Shown piece after piece: positions 61,880-64,000 of a stretch of DNA of 64,000 bases. The translations under genes were made by a program, and so were the position numbers. Each line of letters opens with the position of its first letter. Within the stretch, counting starts at the first letter, position 1. The notes under the pieces are model-generated. The model did not search any database. It worked only from the letters and a program-made list of their open reading frames with translations, and was not told where the DNA came from. This DNA is from JANPIX01 sp031425195 (GTDB lineage: Bacteria; Pseudomonadota; Alphaproteobacteria; Rhodobacterales; Rhodobacteraceae). The stretch spans positions 1-64,000 of the forward strand of contig JANPIX010000001.1 in the NCBI GenBank assembly GCA_031425195.1, in the 5' to 3' direction.

Positions 61880-62268
61880 ATTGGCCCCAGACACGTGCTA
61901 ACAGCCCCATCAGCCGCAATAAAGGCGTGGAATACCACTTCGACTTTGATCAGGCAGCCGCGTAAATTTCGATGGCAACCAAAGCGACCCATCAGCCCGC
62001 AGGTACCGTACCAATCCCAAACCGCCCCCGGCGCATCAGGCGGCAGTGGTCCCGCTCAGTCCCACCCGCCACTGGTCGTTTTGCTTGTTTGCGCCGTTTG
62101 GCGGGGGTTTCGGGCAAGTCAGTTTCAGTCCGGTTTACGAACAAGCCGCGCGGCATTTTGCCACGCACACGAACGCCAAGGTGGTCGCTGGACAAAGCCG
62201 AGCGTCGGGCACTAACGTAGGGTCAACATCGCGGCTGGATAAAACGTCGCTGATCCAACCCGGTGGAG
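61880..62268. other. Intergenic region between the ACP cassette and the protease
   Basis: This region carries the divergent promoters of the minus-strand ACP cassette and of the plus-strand protease. Frames are present on both strands, but they are proline- or arginine-rich and show no family similarity. No operator was found. Confidence 0.5.
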
Positions 62269-64000
62269 ATGCTGTTGATACCTGTAGATCCCCTGTATGC
62301 GACACAGTGGCACTTTGGCCTGATCGGGAACATCCAGAAAATATGGGACGAATTTAACGGCACCGGAATCAAGGTTGCGGTTTACGATGACGGGGTGGAT
62401 TTCGACCACCAAGATCTGAACGACAATTATGACGCCAGTCTGGAAGTCGTGGATGATTTGGGCAATATCCAGCGCCCGATCCCTGATGACGTCAATCACA
62501 GTCATGGCACATCCTGTGCAGGGCTGATCGCGGCGGAAAATAATGGCGTCGGCGGGGTTGGCGTGGCGTGGGGCGTGTCACTGACGGGGGTGAACGTCCA
62601 CTTTTACAACGATGAAAAATACGGGGCGATCAACAACGCTGACCCGCTGCCTTTTGTCGAACTTGTCCGGCAGGGCGCAAATTTCGACATCGTGTCGAAC
62701 AGTTGGGGATCAAATCCGGATTATTCGCCGTCATACGGCCTTTTGTCGGGTGGTTTTGATGACGTTGTAAACCAGGCCTATGCAACACTGGCAAGCACAG
62801 GCCGCGACGGGCTGGGCACGATCATTGTCAAAGCGGCGGGTAACGAGGCGCTGGATGCCAATGGTCAGGGGCTCAATGCCAGCCGGTTCACGATCACGGT
62901 AGCTGCAAGTGCACAAGACGGTTTTATCACGTCGTATTCAAACCATGGTTCGAGCATTCTGGTTGCGGCTCCTGCCGCTGCTGTCACGACTGACGCGACT
63001 GGCGCTTCCGGAAAAACACTCACGGATTATACTGATGCCTTTAACGGCACCTCGGCGGCGACACCTGTAGTGGCTGGCGTCTTGGCTCTGATGCTCGATG
63101 CCAACGAAACACTTGGCTGGCGCGATGTGCAGAACATCCTTGCCGCATCTGCCCGCCTAACAGGAAGCGCCTTCGGATCGTCGGCGCAGGGTTTTGAGGT
63201 TGGCGCTTGGCAAAGCAATGCAGCGACCACATGGAATGGCGGGGGCTATCATATAAATGCCAGTTATGGGTACGGCATGGTGGACGCTTATGCCGCGGTG
63301 CGCATGGCGGAAGTCTGGCATCTGTTCAACAGCCCTGAAATCAGCCTGAGCGAAATCAGATTGGATACCGCGACCAACGATTTACAGGACATCCTTCTTC
63401 CGTCTGACGGAACGCCAGTCTTGACAACGTTCACGATAGGCAATGTCGGCATCGAACATGTCGCAATTTCCATGACGATCAACTCGACATTCATCGGTGA
63501 TCTGCAGGTCCGGCTGACGTCACCAGACGGCACGACAATCGTCGCCAAAAGCAGCTCTGATACCGGCACCGACGTAAACGGCGCATGGGTTTTCGGACTC
63601 GAAGGGTTTCGCGGCGAACAATCGGAAGGCACCTGGACTCTGGAACTTGTCGATACCGACCCTCAGGATGCAATCACAGTCGAAGGAGCCGCACTCGACA
63701 TCTACGGCTCCTTTTCCACGATCGACAAGGTGCATCACTTTACCGACGAATTCCTGACGATGCGGGGCTTTGAGGCGGATCGTGCCACGATTGTTCACAG
63801 CGATCGGGGTGTTGACTGGCTCAACTTTGCCGCTGTGACTGGCAACGTGGCGGTGAACCTTGCTGCGGGGCAGATGATCCGCGTGGGCGGCGTGGATTGG
63901 GCCACGCTGGATCGCAATTTCGAAAACGTGGTAACGGGCGACGGGAATGACCTGCTGACCGGCACGGGCGGGGCAAACAAGATTTACGGGATGCGCGGGC
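62269..64000 (+). CDS. Subtilisin-like serine protease with P-domain and RTX repeats (3' end outside window)
   Basis: From ATG 62269 (in-frame GTG 62263 and TTG 62275 are possible) the frame runs 577 codons to the right edge. The S8 triad is complete: Asp40 in VAVYDDGVD, His79 in NHSHGTSCAG and Ser262 in FNGTSAATPVVAG; the oxyanion Asn lies in AAGNEA. A proprotein-convertase P-domain follows (about 380-490, with SMTINSTFIGDLQVRLTSPD and EGTWTLELVDTDPQD). RTX repeats then begin (TGDGNDLLTGTGGANKIYGM) and are cut off. No signal peptide or propeptide is seen, so type I secretion is predicted. Confidence 0.92.
   Translation, partial: MLLIPVDPLYATQWHFGLIGNIQKIWDEFNGTGIKVAVYDDGVDFDHQDLNDNYDASLEVVDDLGNIQRPIPDDVNHSHGTSCAGLIAAENNGVGGVGVAWGVSLTGVNVHFYNDEKYGAINNADPLPFVELVRQGANFDIVSNSWGSNPDYSPSYGLLSGGFDDVVNQAYATLASTGRDGLGTIIVKAAGNEALDANGQGLNASRFTITVAASAQDGFITSYSNHGSSILVAAPAAAVTTDATGASGKTLTDYTDAFNGTSAATPVVAGVLALMLDANETLGWRDVQNILAASARLTGSAFGSSAQGFEVGAWQSNAATTWNGGGYHINASYGYGMVDAYAAVRMAEVWHLFNSPEISLSEIRLDTATNDLQDILLPSDGTPVLTTFTIGNVGIEHVAISMTINSTFIGDLQVRLTSPDGTTIVAKSSSDTGTDVNGAWVFGLEGFRGEQSEGTWTLELVDTDPQDAITVEGAALDIYGSFSTIDKVHHFTDEFLTMRGFEADRATIVHSDRGVDWLNFAAVTGNVAVNLAAGQMIRVGGVDWATLDRNFENVVTGDGNDLLTGTGGANKIYGMRG

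Overview
The window is high-GC DNA from an alphaproteobacterium, most likely a Rhodobacterales (Roseobacter-group) bacterium. The evidence is dense short operons joined by 4-bp ATGA overlaps, many LysR regulators paired with catabolic genes, several RTX (calcium-binding, type I-secreted) proteins, rbs-type sugar ABC transport and a DUF1127 protein. No housekeeping locus other than one tRNA-Ser is present, so the genus is inference.

Left part (1-13 kb) is accessory and decaying. Two paralogous small proteins, a lipoprotein and an N-terminally anchored protein, flank a broken lipase-like gene. Right of tRNA-Ser(GCU) lie an IS5-family transposase remnant with nonsense mutations, and a broken flavin-dependent oxidoreductase joined to the C-terminal end of an SMC-like ATPase. 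I read the latter as the wreck of a Lamassu-type antiphage system. An RTX C-terminal scrap, an intact yaeQ, a frameshifted RTX gene, a SARP/BTAD regulator with a divergent DUF4242 pair, a PPOX-like/FMN-reductase pair and a broken GNAT gene follow.

From 13.5 to 29 kb there is an ArsR-PhzF-ornithine cyclodeaminase operon and a tandem array of three RTX paralogues related to the frameshifted one. A LysR-divergent operon (GST, NTF2-like, tautomerase, nitronate monooxygenase) comes next. It is followed by a ParB/DNA-methyltransferase fusion with an apparent internal deletion and about 1.9 kb without a convincing gene, holding helically phased TTCAAA repeats.

From 29 to 38 kb are ordinary chromosomal genes: an ABC-2 exporter, TetR and a fatty acid hydroxylase, an MDR reductase with an AraC regulator, a GST, an SMP-30-like periplasmic protein and a LysR.

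From 38 to 49.6 kb one long minus-strand operon carries a sugar-type ABC importer, a SorC regulator, an aldo/keto reductase, a GlpD-like dehydrogenase, a DhnA-type aldolase, an FGGY kinase and a GMC oxidoreductase. It combines parts known from erythritol (ery) and AI-2 (lsr) loci and probably handles an unidentified polyol or sugar.

From 50 to 64 kb there are an RTX protein, a phosphorus/lipid group (metallophosphoesterase, diacylglycerol-kinase-like, PhoX-like), an Ldh2/enolase-superfamily sugar-acid pair with a LysR, a GST, a DUF1428 protein, a compact ACP-acyltransferase-AMP ligase cassette, and a subtilisin-like RTX protease cut by the right edge.
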